Assembly (NCBI GenBank): GCA_036785705.1
Contig: JAWUZG010000136.1
Coordinates: 434,001-498,000, forward strand
Origin: Acanthornis magna
Lineage: Eukaryota; Chordata; Aves; Passeriformes; Acanthizidae
Length of the DNA stretch: 64,000 nt
Reading direction: 5' to 3'
Positions 11,894 through 22,807 of this stretch are shown here, piece by piece. Position numbers and translations under genes: made by a program. The stretch's first letter is position 1, and each line of letters starts with the position of its first letter. The notes below the pieces were generated by a model. The model was not told where the DNA came from and made no database searches. It worked only from the letters and a program-made list of their open reading frames with translations.

Positions 11894-12172
11894 TGTTAGT
11901 TTAGATTTCCTGGGATTCGCAGAAGCTGGCAGAGGAAGCAGGCAGGAGAACCCAAGATGGCGAAAAGAGAGACTTTATTTACAGAAACTTCTTTATATAT
12001 CCATTAATAATCTAGCAACTATTGGTCAGCAGGGAATCCACCTCCTAAAACCATTGCTCACAGCTATACAGCACCTAGTACCAAACACAGAGATTAAGAA
12101 AGTACAAAAATGCAGCTTATCTCTATTCTCCATGAGAAAGAAGAGAAAGATTTCTAAAACAGTGCAACTACA
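11894..12172 (-). mobile_element. Solo LTR (short ERV family A), 279 bp
   Basis: The element is bounded by TG at 11894 and CA at 12172 and flanked by a perfect 6-bp direct repeat 'gtccac' at 11888-11893 and 12173-12178. On its own (-) strand it starts 'tgtagttgcactgttttaga', carries a TATATAAAG-type box and has AATAAA at 11979-11974. It is clearly homologous to the LTRs at 34631 and 39535. No internal retroviral sequence or second LTR is present, so this is a solo LTR left by LTR-LTR recombination. A 6-bp duplication is usual for class II (alpha/beta-like) avian ERVs. A non-LTR origin seems unlikely. Confidence 0.9.
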
Positions 12173-12178
12173 GTCCAC

Positions 12179-13123
12179 CCCTCCTGCTCCTCTGCCACAG
12201 GACACCTCGTGTGGCACTTCTGGGCTGTCCCCAGGCGTCTGTCCCTACGCCCTCTGTGACGAGGGGCTCGTGCTCTGCGGGGTGGGCAGGCAGCTGTGCA
12301 AACAGCCCAGGCTCGCCTTCGGCTTACTCTGAAAAATCAAAGGGAGTTTTGGGGCTGAGCCGAACAAAGTAAATAAACAGAAGAACCCCCTCTACTGAAA
12401 ACACAGACTGGGGAAAAAAAAAAAAAAAAGGAAATCTGGGCCAGACCAAAAGAGTTGTTTTGCTTTTGTTTCTAGCCCTAACCCTGTTTTGATTTAGTAC
12501 TGCTGGTGTGAATAAGCTGTGGCAGATGTTGACTTTTTTCCTTCTGTTGTGTATTTTTTCTTCTTTTATTTTCATCTGGCTAGAGAGATTTGACAAATTC
12601 ATGAGTTCTAGCCACTTAAATCCACTATTTTTTTTTCAGTGGGAAAGGCAGAATGAGCCAGACCCCTTTAGATGAAAGTGCGGTGGCTCACGTAGGACAC
12701 TGGTGTGGGCCCAGACCGTAATCCTGTCTTGGCTTTGGCCACCAGATGCTGCTCTGGAAGGGTGTGGATGTCCCTTTGTCCCCCTCTGTCACATCAGCCA
12801 GCCCTGTGCAGATGGTGCCCTGGGATTCCCCGTGAATCCAGCAGGTATCCCAGCCCAGATCCTGCTGGCACTGCCAGGCTTTGGGATTCGTGCTCCTGGT
12901 TGGACCCATTTTGGTACTCCACGAGGTGACACAGGTCACAGGGCCTGAGGAGTGACCTCCCCCTGCTCCTCAGATGGTCTTGATGAAAGAGGACTCGAGA
13001 GAAGGGGGGAACGGTGGGTCAGGGTGTTTTTGGGGCATTTCTGTGGTGCAGGATAATAAATACACCTGGGTCTTACTGATATATAATCAGGTCTGGGACA
13101 AACCATGGCCATTTCAGTTTTGC
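12179..13123. other. Unique non-coding sequence
   Basis: No gene seen. A 16-base A-run lies at about 12414-12429, and a single telomere-like 'ccctaaccct' at about 12476 is too short to be an interstitial telomere. No repeat family is recognised. Confidence 0.5.
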
Positions 13124-13341
13124 AGGGAGGGAGGGAAGGAGGGAAGGAAGGAAGGAAGGAAGGAAGGAAGGAAGGAAGGAAGGAAGGAAGGAAGGAAGGA
13201 AGGAAGGAAGGAAGGAAGGAAGGAAGGAAGGAAGGAAGGAAGGAAGGAAGGAAGGAAGGAAGGAAGGAAGGAAGGAAGGAAGGAAGGAAGGAAGGAAGGA
13301 AGGAAGGAAGGAAGGAAGGAAGGAAGGAAGGAAGGAAGGAG
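13124..13341. repeat. (GGAA)n microsatellite, about 200 bp
   Basis: A short GGGA/GGAA lead-in gives way to about fifty uninterrupted GGAA units ending at 13341. The purity suggests recent expansion and high length variability. Arg-Lys-Glu-Gly and Pro-Ser-Phe-Leu reading frames over the array are artefacts. Confidence 0.98.
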
Positions 13342-13523
13342 ATAAGAATGAGCTCCTGAAGCCTTGGCCATGGCATTTGGCCTGACATTAATTAGGACTG
13401 GGCCTTCCTTTGGCAAAAGGAACAAATCATCCTCCTTCCTCCAGCCCTGCTATCCCTGGGCTGGCCCATGGTGCTTCAGGCATAGGAGGAGAAGTGAAAT
13501 GATGGGAAATGTGGGAAAAGAGT

Positions 13524-13922
13524 GGAATCATAAAATCATCAGAGAATCACAGAATGCTCTGGATTGGAAGAGACCTCAAAGATCTCTTGTTCCACCTCCT
13601 GCCATGGCCAGGGACACCTTCCACCATCCCAGGTTGCTCCAAGCCCTGTCCAGCCTGGCCTTGGACACTTCCAGGGATCCAGGGGCAGCCACAGCTTCTC
13701 TGGGCACCTGTGCCAGGGCCTGCCCACCCTCACAGGGAAGATCTTCATCCTAATAGCCAATCTAAATATCCCATTTTTTAGCTTAAAACACTTTCCCCGG
13801 TCCCATCACTATCTCCCCATGTAAAAAGCCACTCTCTCTCTTTTTCATAAACCCTCTTTAGGTACTGGAAGGTGCTGGGAGATCTCCCTGGAGCTTTCCC
13901 TTCTCCAGAGCAAACAGCCCTG
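13524..13922 (-). mobile_element. CR1 LINE 3' end, about 400 bp
   Basis: The reverse-complement CR1 has its tail at the left ('ggaatcataaaatcatcaga'), then 'cagggacaccttccaccatc', 'ccttggacacttccagggat', 'ctgggcacctgtgccagggc', 'aaaccctctttaggtactgg' and 'gagctttcccttctccagag'. It matches the copies at 25320 and 43663 over most of its length. It is 5'-truncated at about 13922. Confidence 0.95.
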
Positions 13923-15882
13923 GAGCAGGACAGCACAGACGAGCACAGGGGCTGCGGTTGATGCGAGGGATTTTGGTGGAACAGCAGAAACCAAAACAAA
14001 ACCACATCTGGAGAGGACCCTGCAGCACATCCAGCCAGGATGTGAGGTGTGGGACAAGGAAGGGGTGAGAAAAGGCACCAGGGTTTTTTTATATAACTGT
14101 GACAGAGAGAGAAACTGAGGCAAAGTGCCCTGACTTGCTGGGTGGCTTTTGGTGCTCCTGGGGGAAGCTCCTTTCCGTGGAGGGCTGGGGTGCTCTGCAG
14201 GGTCAGCAGGAGCTCACAGGGACCCCAATAAACCCATCAGGATCAGGGGGAGCAGTTTCCCAGCTCAGGGGAAAACCACACAAGGCAGACATCGCACGAT
14301 TTGCTTCCCAGGCTCTTTCTTTGGGAAAATGAACAAATTCCAGGGCAGTGGGAGCAGGTAGAACTTCTGGTGGAGAAGAAAACCACCCGGATGCAAGGAT
14401 GAGATTTTTCTGTCGTGAAACCGGATCAGAGAGTGCCCTCACAGCCCAAGCGTATCTGGGCTCTTGTTCCACGCTGCCGGGTAAACAGGATGTCGATATA
14501 ATTAGCTTTCCTGTCATCAAGCCTATAGTAGCTGTACAGTGGAAAAAACCCTCCTGGCAGTGTTGGGCCCTTTCGGTATGGAAAGATCCCGGGTCTGATT
14601 TCAGCTCCCTCGCTCCTTCTCCACCCAAGCTGCGGGTGGGAGATCCCAGAGCGCTCCTGCTTCGCCTCCTTGACACTTTGCTGTCCTCCCCACCCCTGTT
14701 TGAACCTAAAGGGGGGAGAAAAGACACTTGGAGCTTGGAACAGGGAGAAAAGTTGGCTTGGAAGGTGATTTCTGAGAGGGTGGCTCCGGGCTGTGCTGAG
14801 AGAGAGCAGCTCTGCCATGTGAGGAGCTGCCTCCAGCCTCTGCTGCTGCTGGAGAAATGTGGGTGCAGAGGGGCAGAGCAGACCTAAATCCCATTGCCAT
14901 GGATTTATCTGGGGATGGTGGGGACGAAGGGCCCTGCAAATACTCCTGGTATGGAAAAGAAACTCTCTGTGTGTCCTAAAGGAAAGGTTGAGCTTTGAAT
15001 CCTTCCCCCGGGGAGATGGGATGTGAACCACCCCAAACTCTTGGTGTGATGACAACTGCCAATGCGACAGTAATTGTTGAAATGTGAAATAAGCCAGCAA
15101 AACCAAACCAAAAAACACGCTCCCCCCTAAAACATTGCATTTTAGGAGGATGCAAAGTGGATTGTGTGCAGAACCTCAGCCCTTCTCCAGCTCCCTGAGC
15201 TGGGAAAGGCAATGAACCCTCCTGAGATATGTATCTATGAATTATGTCATTTTTGGGGGAAGGAAGACAAGTCTGCCCCAGTATTCCTAACGGCCTGAAG
15301 CCTGGAGGCAGTGGGCAGGGAAGGTTTGCAGAGGAGTGGAGATGTGCCCACGCCTTCCCAGTTATGTCCTTGGCTTGTGGCTACACTTGGGCAGCAAAGG
15401 GACAAAACCAAGTGGAATGAGAGCTCCTGGGTGGCCCCAAAACTCCCTTTGGTCCAGGACAAAGCACCCCAACCCTTGACATGAGGCAGAGTGGAGGCTG
15501 GTTGAGTTTAAACCCTGTGGGGTTTTATGTTCAAGGCTTGCTCTCATGGCAGGGAAGGCACTGAGGAGAGCCAGGATCTCACCTGGATGTGCTGTGAGGA
15601 GGGTGGGACCTTGGCTGGGCTCTGGGGTCCCTCAGATTCTGCTCAGATATTGAGTTTCAAAGGATTCGCTGCCCTCAGACCTGCTCCCTGCGTGGCCCCA
15701 CGCCATTGGCACCAGCAGGATGGTGTGTCTCGCCTGGGTGGGGATGCTGTGCCACTGGGAGTGACTTCTTCCTTCCTGGGCAGCACAGCCTTCACGAGGG
15801 CGACCACAGAGCTAAATCGGTGCAGTTCTCAGCCCACCTGCACTGAGGGTCCTGCTCAAGCCCTGCTGTGCTGTAGGATTGC
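13923..15882. other. Unique non-coding sequence
   Basis: No gene is recognised. The longest frames (230 codons on the -, 179 on the + strand, 14348-15118) overlap each other and show no domain. A MIR-like motif at 14105-14145 is listed separately. Confidence 0.5.
14105..14145 (+). repeat. Possible MIR-like SINE relic
   Basis: The stretch 'agagagaaactgaggcaaag' is followed by 'tgccctgacttgctgggtgg'. It follows the order of the MIR SINE 3' part ('gaaactgaggca...', 'gtgacttgcccaagg'). This is the best of five such motifs in the window, but the match is short and has indels. Confidence 0.35.
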
Positions 15883-16534
15883 TGTCTGTAGTGTTTGGGT
15901 CGGTTTGTTTCGGACGGTCAGGACGGAGACAAGAGATCTCTGAAGTGAGGTCTTAGAGCATGAGGTTTATTGTGAAAGGCATGGGTGTAGGGGACCTGCC
16001 AGGAGCTGCCAGACACAGCTCAGAGTAGGGCAGAGAGGTGAGAGGGAGAGAGAAGTACAGAATAGAATACCGTGGTTGCCGTTTACAATACAATAAATCA
16101 ACTTCTGTGCTGAATATTCTAATTTTCTCTAACCAATCTAGAACAAGCTACAAATCCTACAACATTTACATACAGCCTATGAGAGTCATTGCATTACCAT
16201 ACGGAGTTAAACCCTAAAAACTGCTTTTTGGACCCTCTGCTAAGTTGGTAGGGTCTGCTCTGACCCTTGGACCTGCCTGCAAGCAGAGGGGATTGTTTGA
16301 TCAAAGAGGGGAATTATTTAATCAAAGAGGGGAATTGTTTAATCAAAAGGGGGATTACCTTCAGTGGCCATGCCATTGTTTTCCAGTTATTCAGTAACTG
16401 GGCTTTGGTATCTCAAAGCTTGTCTTCATTTCAGTCTCGCTTATAGTTTCCATATTCTCAGCATCTTTTGCCAGGTAATCATATTTATAATGCTTTCCTA
16501 TTTCGTCTTTCCCAACGCTGTGCCCTCTGCCCCA
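15883..16534 (-). mobile_element. Solo LTR of a second ERV family (B), about 652 bp
   Basis: On its own strand the element starts 'tggggcagagg' (at 16534) and ends 'cactacagaca' (at 15883), so it has TG...CA ends. It is flanked by 'ttgc' at 15879-15882 and 16535-16538, a possible 4-bp target duplication (5 bp if the preceding a is counted). It carries AATAAA at 15971-15966, about 80 bases before its end, and a triplicated block of about 21 bp ('tttgattaaacaattcccct') at 16288-16350 in the U3 part. No internal or partner LTR sequence is seen. A 4-bp duplication would fit class I (gamma-like) ERVs, but the duplication is too short to prove the borders. Confidence 0.72.
16288..16350. repeat. Triplicated ~21-bp block inside the LTR
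   Basis: Three imperfect copies of 'ttgtttgatcaaagagggga' sit head to tail in the U3 portion of the LTR at 15883-16534. Direct repeats in this position are common in retroviral U3 enhancers. Here it is a relic with no demonstrable function. Confidence 0.8.
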
Positions 16535-16538
16535 TTGC

Positions 16539-18301
16539 TGATGGAAAGCGCTGTCAGGCTGAGCTCCGTGGGCTCCGCTGGGGCACTGCTGCTGTCCGAG
16601 GTCTGGCTCATCCCGGCTGTAGGGAGGATGGAGCCAGCCTGAGGGACTCCAGGGGCTGTCCTGGCCTCACCTCACCCCAGCACGATGGAAACAGTGTGGG
16701 CTGTGCTGCTGCTCTGCAGGATCCTGCCCAGGGCTCAGCCCTGCCAGCTCTCGAAACACGAGGAGCCGGCTGACCCTGGCAACTCAGGGCTCTCCCTCTT
16801 TATTTTCCTCGCAGAGACACCCCTCAGGGTTTTCCCAAGCTAGAATAAAACCAGAGAGCCCTTGGATTACGAAACGGCGCCACAGCCATGTCTTTTTCCT
16901 GTGCTATTTTCCTACTCCCTCCCCACCAGCTCCCCCCAGCACTGTCAGACCAGCTGGAGCCACTGGCACTAAAAAACCCTGCAGGACCCAGCAGCCACCC
17001 TGGGGCTCCCAGACAGCCAAGACACTTGATCTGGGCTCAGGAGCTGCAGGGAAGGAGCAGCAGCCAAATTGTTGGAGGTTCAGGCTGGGGTGACCAGGAG
17101 GTCTCTGGAGGAGGGAGTCCCCAGAGGCTTTGAAGCACAGCAGAGTGATCCAGCTGAGGGCAAAGCTGATGGTGCCACTCCTGCATTGCCAGCAGAATTT
17201 TGTGTCCTGGTGGCTCTTCCACCCTTCCTAGAGGTGAAAACCTCCTGGGAAAACACCAGCTAGAAACACTTTCTGAGCTGCTTCAGGTGAAATCTTCTCT
17301 CACCATCATCAACGTGTCCTTGTGAAAATGAGAGAGGCACTCCTGGGCACAGGAGCAATCTCCCGAGGGCTCAATTCCCTACGTATTTACTGGCCAAGCA
17401 TCCTGCAGTGTTCCCTAAGGGAGGAAAGATTTGCTAAGGCCCACACCACCCCTGGCTGCAAGCAGGGAGGAGGGAGAGCCATCTCAGCTCGAAATGATTC
17501 CTGTGGAAAAGGGGAGGGTGGTGGAAGGAAGCTTGTGACTAACGAAGAGCAAAGTCTGGGCTAGTTCAGCAGGTCTCAGTGGGGTGGTGACCCTAATCTG
17601 AGGTGGTGGTGACCCTAATCTGAGGCAGTGGCTTTCACCCTGGGTTTGCAACCCAAGCCAGACAAACAGGGCAGTCTGTGGAGCCTCCTGCAGCAGGAGG
17701 TCAAATCCAGAGCCTGTCTGCTGTGGAGGCCCTGCTGAAAAGCCAAGATGCACTTGTCAGCAGGACCTGCAGCAGTTCCTACCACAAGGTACTCGTTATG
17801 ACCTCATTTAATTTGTTTTTCTTCCAAATAAAGTGGTGATGGGCTGGTCTGGAGGACATTTCCCCCCATCCCACCAGGAGTCGCCTTGAAGAGCTCTGTG
17901 CGCATCATCTCCAGAACATCCTGATCCAGAGGTTAATTCCCGACCCAGAGGTTAATTCCATGTCTGTGCTGCCAGGGCCATTGGAGATGAACCCAAATAT
18001 CCTCAAAAGGGACCTGGTTCCTCTTTCCCCTGCATCCCATGCATTGTTTATGGAAACCAGAGGCACCGTGTACATCTGGGGATGATTCCACATGGGTCTG
18101 CAAGGACCCTCTCCTCCCACGCACGGGGAGCAGCCTACTGCTGGTGTCAGGCTGATTCTGGAATTGCCTTCTCTGGTCAGAGAAGGGCAGGAGCTGTCCT
18201 GGCCAGGGATCAGCTGGAACCGGAGCTCACACGCTGCTTTTTTTCCTTGCAAGGTCTCTCACTGGTTTGCAAAGCCACACAAGGTCCCCAAGATCTTTGT
18301 T
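16539..18301. other. Unique non-coding sequence
   Basis: No gene recognised. Two small tandem duplications are visible: a 22-bp unit at 17584-17625 (listed separately) and a 'cagaggttaattcc' duplication at about 17928-17957. An AATAAA near 17827 has no recognisable transcript upstream. Confidence 0.5.
17584..17625. repeat. 22-bp tandem duplication
   Basis: 'gtggtgaccctaatctgagg' occurs at 17584-17603 and again at 17606-17625, separated by two bases. It is a simple recent duplication. Confidence 0.85.
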
Positions 18302-18445
18302 TCATACAATCCCAGAAGGGTTTGGGCTGGAAAGCCCTTTAAAGACCATCCAGTTCCCATTGGCAGGGACACCTTCCACTATCCCAGGCTGCTCCAAACT
18401 CCATCCAGCCTGGCCCTGGACACCTCCAGGGATGGGGAATCCACC
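18302..18445 (-). mobile_element. CR1 LINE 3' end
   Basis: The reverse-complement tail is 'tcatacaatcccagaagggt', followed by 'ttgggctggaaagccc', 'ggcagggacaccttccacta' and 'cccaggctgctccaaactcc'. It stops after 'cacctccagggatggggaat', indicating 5' truncation. Confidence 0.9.
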
Positions 18446-19854
18446 TTACAGCTCAAAAGAGGCCTTGGGTTAGGTGATGGGGAGCTGGGACCTGGCTCTG
18501 CCCCTGCCCAGCAGTGATGTCCCTGGCACGTGAAGTCACAACTCAGTGCCATAATGGGACAGCTCACACTGTCACAACATCGGCTTTGTGAAGGAGCAAG
18601 AGAATTTTGGTCACTGTCAATGCAAACATCTCCTTTGCTCTCTCACACAAACCAAGGTGTTCCTTGAGCAGAGCCTTGGCAGCAGTGCCACAGCCCACGA
18701 TCCTTCCTGCGGACACGGAACCTTCCCATGGATGCTCGCACGGGAACTGACCTTTCCTAAAGCTGAATTTAGAATCAGTTTTCAGTGTGAACGCATAAAA
18801 AGAAGACAGCCTTCCTTCCTTGGGTGGGACTCTTTCCCCTCCTGCCACATGCCTTTGTGTGCCCGTGGGTATGAATGTTCACAAGAGATAATATCCCCAA
18901 AGCCATCGCTTGGTGTCAGAGATGAATAATTTCCCTGCTGGGCTGATGTAAAAACAGGCACTTTGGAAGTTAAAATGCCAGGATTTCTAAGCTCCTTAAC
19001 TTCCAGTCACATTCCCCACTGATTAGATGATTTCCAGAGAGATGACACAGGTTTGGGGGCTGCTCTTCTGGGCTGAGGTGGCACCACTTGCTTGAGGGTC
19101 CCAAACCCTTCACCGAGCACTGTGCGAGCCCTGGAGTTGGAAGTAGGTGATGCTGAAGGGAACCACCCCTAAAATATCTGAGATCAGAGGGAGAGGTGAA
19201 GGAGAGTGTTCATAATATGCAAAATGAAGGTATTTGAGCATTTCTGAAGGCTCCTGCCAGGCTTCTTGCAGCTCATGTCACGTTTATGGCTCAGTCACCT
19301 TTGCTGAGGTGCTCTGCGGGATGGAAAGCTGTAATCCACCAGGAAAGGACTCCATTCAGCTGCCCACGTGCAGGTGTCTCTGCCTTCAGAGACATCCTCC
19401 CTGTCAGGGCTCTTAGGGCATAAATAAGCCTTAATGGCCAGGACAGCTTCACCTACAGCCTCCACCCCACCCACGGGCCCTGGAGCTCTGTTTAAGCTCA
19501 GCCTGGGGCAGACAGAGTTGTTTAGGAAGAGTATGGGCTGTCCATTAACTGGGTTTTTTTTTTCTTGTTTGTTTTTTTGTTTGTTTGTTTTTAGTTGTCT
19601 TGAGACATTGTTTTTGCGTCTCTTGAGTGACTTCTAGCCTCAATTGAGGCATGAGAGCCTGCAGCACCTCCTGGTCCTCGTTTGCTGGCCACAGCCAGCT
19701 CTGTGCCAGCATCTCCAAGCATCTGTGTGCAGGAGCCACGCTAGGATTTGGCTCATGGGCTGAGGTGCCTCTGGACAGGGTCCCTGCACGCTGCCCTTGG
19801 GTGTCCCAAAATGCGTGAGGAAACAGCGGGAGATGGATCCTTTGCCTTCAGGGT
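18446..19854. other. Unique non-coding sequence
   Basis: No gene or clear mobile element is visible. A T/G-rich tract (TTTG repeats) lies at about 19552-19593. Confidence 0.5.
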
Positions 19855-19896
19855 TTGGGACTAGATGACCTTTAAGGTTCTTTACAACCTTAAAGG
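19855..19896 (+). mobile_element. Probable CR1 3' tail relic
   Basis: 'tttgggactagatgaccttt' followed by 'aaggttctttacaacctt' matches the last part of the CR1 3' region ('ggaactagatgatctttaag', 'gtcccttccaaccc'). Only about 40 bases are present, so confidence is limited. Confidence 0.55.
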
Positions 19897-20420
19897 ACCA
19901 TTCAGGGTCTGTTTGGTTGCAGGTGGCTGAGCCTCAGCCTCCCAACCCCTCTGCCCTGGTTGTGCCAACATCTCCAGATCCTGAGAAGGAATTTCCTGCT
20001 CCTGCATCCCAGGTGCTGGCACATCCAGCTGCTTGCTCAGCTCTGTGGGGCCCAGTGTCCCAAAATGAGTGAAGAGCCAAGGGAGGCTGGCCAGAAAACT
20101 CCCCGTGCTCTGCCGGGTGGGGTGACAACGTTGTCACTTGGCAAGGTGCCACCCAGAGCTGAACCAGGGCCATGCTCCTGTCACCAGCCAGCCCTGGCAC
20201 AGCTGGCAGGTGCCCCTGGGCATTCCCGGGGTGGAGGTTTCAGTTCGGGGTTTGTAATCTGAGCCAGCACAGCTAAATTTTGCCTGCTCCGGGATCGAGT
20301 TGCTGAAAGTGGCACATAGCTCAGCCTGGGTGTGAGCACTGAGGAGTCAGAGGATTGCAGCAGAGCAGTCAACAAATCCCTGGGATTGAGGGGATTGAGG
20401 GATAGTCTCTCAGGGTTGGC

Positions 20421-20780
20421 AGCCTTGCCCAAACGCTTCTTGAGCGGTGTCAGGCTTGGGGCTGTGGCCACTTCCAGTGCCCTGACCATCCTCTGGGTGA
20501 AAAACCTCGGCCTGATATCCAGCCTAATCTCCCTGGCACAGCTTCACGCCATTCCCTCGGGTCCTGGCCCTGGTCACAGAGCAGAGATCAGTGCCTGCCC
20601 CTCTGCTCCTCCTTGTGAGGGAGCTGCAGACCACAATGAGATTTCACCTCCATCTCCTTTTCTCGGGGCTGGATAAGCCAAGTGCCCTCAGCCACTCCTC
20701 AGGTGGTCCTTCCAGACCCTTCACCATCCCCATGGCCCTCCTTTGGATGCTCTGCAATACCTGGATAAGTTTATATATTT
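20421..20780 (-). mobile_element. CR1 LINE 3' region without its tail
   Basis: This matches the reverse complement of CR1 upstream of the usual 3' end: 'cccaaacgcttcttgagcgg', 'accatcctctgggtgaaaaa', 'cacagcttcacgccattccc', 'agagcagagatcagtgcctg', then the 'cctcagccactcctca' and 'ccctcctttggatgctctgc' segments. The terminal ~80 bp with the octamer tail are missing at the left edge. Confidence 0.9.
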
Positions 20781-21290
20781 CTACATTTATATCCTGCCTT
20801 TCAAACCTGTATAAGCATTTCCAGACCGTCCCTCTCTCCTTGCTAACACCGCTGAGGATGTTGTCCTTCACACAGATGTCCCCTCCTCTTTCAGGTGACC
20901 GAATGTCACAGTAGGGGCACAGAGGGCACTGCAGCCCTTGCACCCAGCGTGCAATGGCTTAGAGGGAAAGCAGCTGTCCTTATCTCTAATGTCCCATCCG
21001 TCGCATGTGACACTGTCCCTCAAACTCCTTGGAAACCTACAGACTCTGATTTCCTGTGATATAGCTCAGGTTTAGCCCTACAGCTGATTTGTCCCAGCAA
21101 GTTCTTGCAGGGCCAGGAGTGTGAATTTGTGTGCCCGAGCACCCAGGGCGAGGAGGGGAAGCTCCCCAGGTCAAGGCATCTCCCACCATTATAATTTCAG
21201 CATCTTTGTTTAACCTAAGTGTAGATTTTTCTTTTCCTCTGTGTGAGTACTCTGACAAAGCTGAAACAAACCTACAGGAGGGAATGTATT
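20781..21290. other. Unique non-coding sequence
   Basis: No gene or repeat recognised between two CR1 copies. Confidence 0.45.
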
Positions 21291-21420
21291 TCACAGAATC
21301 ACAGAATGGTTTGGGTTAGAAGGGACCTTAAAGCTCATTTTATTCCAACCTCTCTGCCATGGGCAGGGACACCTTCCACTCGACCAGGTTGCCCCAAGCC
21401 CTATCCACCCTGGCCTTGAT
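21291..21420 (-). mobile_element. CR1 LINE 3' end
   Basis: The reverse-complement tail is 'tcacagaatcacagaatggt', followed by 'ttgggttagaagggacctta', 'gggcagggacaccttccact' and 'cgaccaggttgccccaagcc'. It is 5'-truncated at 'tggccttgat'. Confidence 0.93.
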
Positions 21421-21540
21421 TTAATGTGGAAATCGGCTATAAATAAGGGAATTTAATACTTCTAAATCTTCAGAAATACTTTCAGCAGTGAGCTCCACAG
21501 ATTAACAAAGGGTTGTAAGTAAAAGGTGTGTGTGAGAGGG

Positions 21541-21648
21541 TTTTTGTGTTTTTTTTTTTTTTTGTGGTTTTTTTTTTTAATTGTTGTTTTGGTTGGGTTT
21601 TTTGTTTGCTTGTTTTGTATTTGTTTTTTTTTTCCCTCTCTCTCCATA
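21541..21648. repeat. T-rich (TTTG/TTT) low-complexity tract
   Basis: About 100 bases of nearly pure T with scattered G end in a CT-rich segment. The Phe-rich open frames over it are low-complexity artefacts. Confidence 0.95.
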
Positions 21649-21784
21649 TTGCAGGTTTTTCCCACTTGCCCAGCAGAACAAATTTGGAGACATGTCCGAT
21701 GTGTCTTTCTCCACTTACTGCTCTGGAGAAGCTGGCTGCTCTCAAACTGTCTTTTGGACCCTCTTGCTTTGCTGGGAGCCAATT

Positions 21785-22012
21785 TTCACTAATATCCAAT
21801 CTGACCCTCCTGTGGCACACCTTGAGGCCGTTCCCTCTCCTCCTGTCCCTGTTCCCTGGGAGCAGAGCCCGACCCCCCCGGCTGTCCCCTCCTGTCAGGA
21901 GCTGTGCAGAGCCACAAGGTCCCCCCGATCCCCCTTTTCTCCAGGCTGAGCCCTTTCCCAGCTGCTTGAGGTGCTCCATTCCCTTCCCTGGACCCATTCC
22001 AGCCCCTCAATG
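21785..22012 (-). mobile_element. Older CR1 LINE fragment
   Basis: This is the reverse complement of a CR1 subtype distinct from most others here: 'aatatccaatctgaccctcc', 'gaggccgttccctctcctcc', 'ccctttt' and 'ctccaggctgagccc'. It resembles the 'cttgaggccatttcctctcg' subtype in birds. Both ends are eroded. Confidence 0.8.
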
Positions 22013-22469
22013 TGATTTTCGTGTTCTCAGCTGGTGATCATCTTTCTGTGCCCTGGAGCACGAGGGCTGTGAGATGCTGCAGCTGCCTCGGAGCCAGAGT
22101 GACAGCAGATGCTGCTTGAGGAGACATCCAAATATTTAATCTTTTGTTGGAAAAGATCATCCACGGTGTCACCGCGAAGGTGGAGATGAAAAGAACACAA
22201 TAAATGTGTCAAAATAAAACCAGAGATAAAGGGGAGCTGCTTATAGAGGATAATTAGCAAACAAAGCATGGAGATCTTTTAATCTCTGGAAATTCCCTGC
22301 TCTGTGAAACGTCACCAGGTGGAAGTCAGGGGCTATCGATTTCCTCATGGCAGCTCCGCTCCCTTCCCTTGGGAGAGAAATGGGCTCCCTGCTCCTGCGG
22401 GCCAAGAAAAGCACTGCTGGGGTTTGGAATGTGCCTTCTGGCATTTTTACTTTACAACTCCTAAAAACC

Positions 22470-22807
22470 TATTTATTTTATTTTATTTTATTTTATTGCA
22501 TTTTATTTCATTTCATTTCATTTCATTTTATTCCATTTTATTTTACTTTATTTTATTTTATTTTATTTTATTTTATTTTATTTCATTTCATTTCATTTCA
22601 TTTCATTTCATTTTATTTTATTTTATTTTATTTTATTTTATTTTATTTTATTTTATTTTATTTTATTTTATTTTATTTTATTTTATTTTATTTTATTTTA
22701 TTTCATTTTATTTTACTTTATTTTATTTTATTTTATTTTATTTTATTTTATTTCATTTCATTTTATTTTATTTTATTTTATTTCATTTTATTTTATTTTA
22801 TTTTTTT
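22470..22807. repeat. (TTTTA)n/(TTTCA)n pentanucleotide array
   Basis: About 68 pentamers make up the array. The bulk is TTTTA, with embedded TTTCA blocks: four units near 22506-22525, six units at 22581-22610, and shorter ones near 22701, 22751 and 22781. A few TTTAC and TTGCA variants occur. The array keeps phase across the TTTCA blocks, so they arose by substitution and spread within the array. Phe/Ile/Leu-rich frames over it are artefacts. Confidence 0.97.

Noticed and set aside
12476..12485. Telomere-like 'ccctaaccct'
   Set aside because: Fewer than two repeat units. No extended interstitial telomeric array.
12936..13425. Frames of RKEG or PSFL repeats
   Set aside because: They are translations of the (GGAA)n microsatellite.
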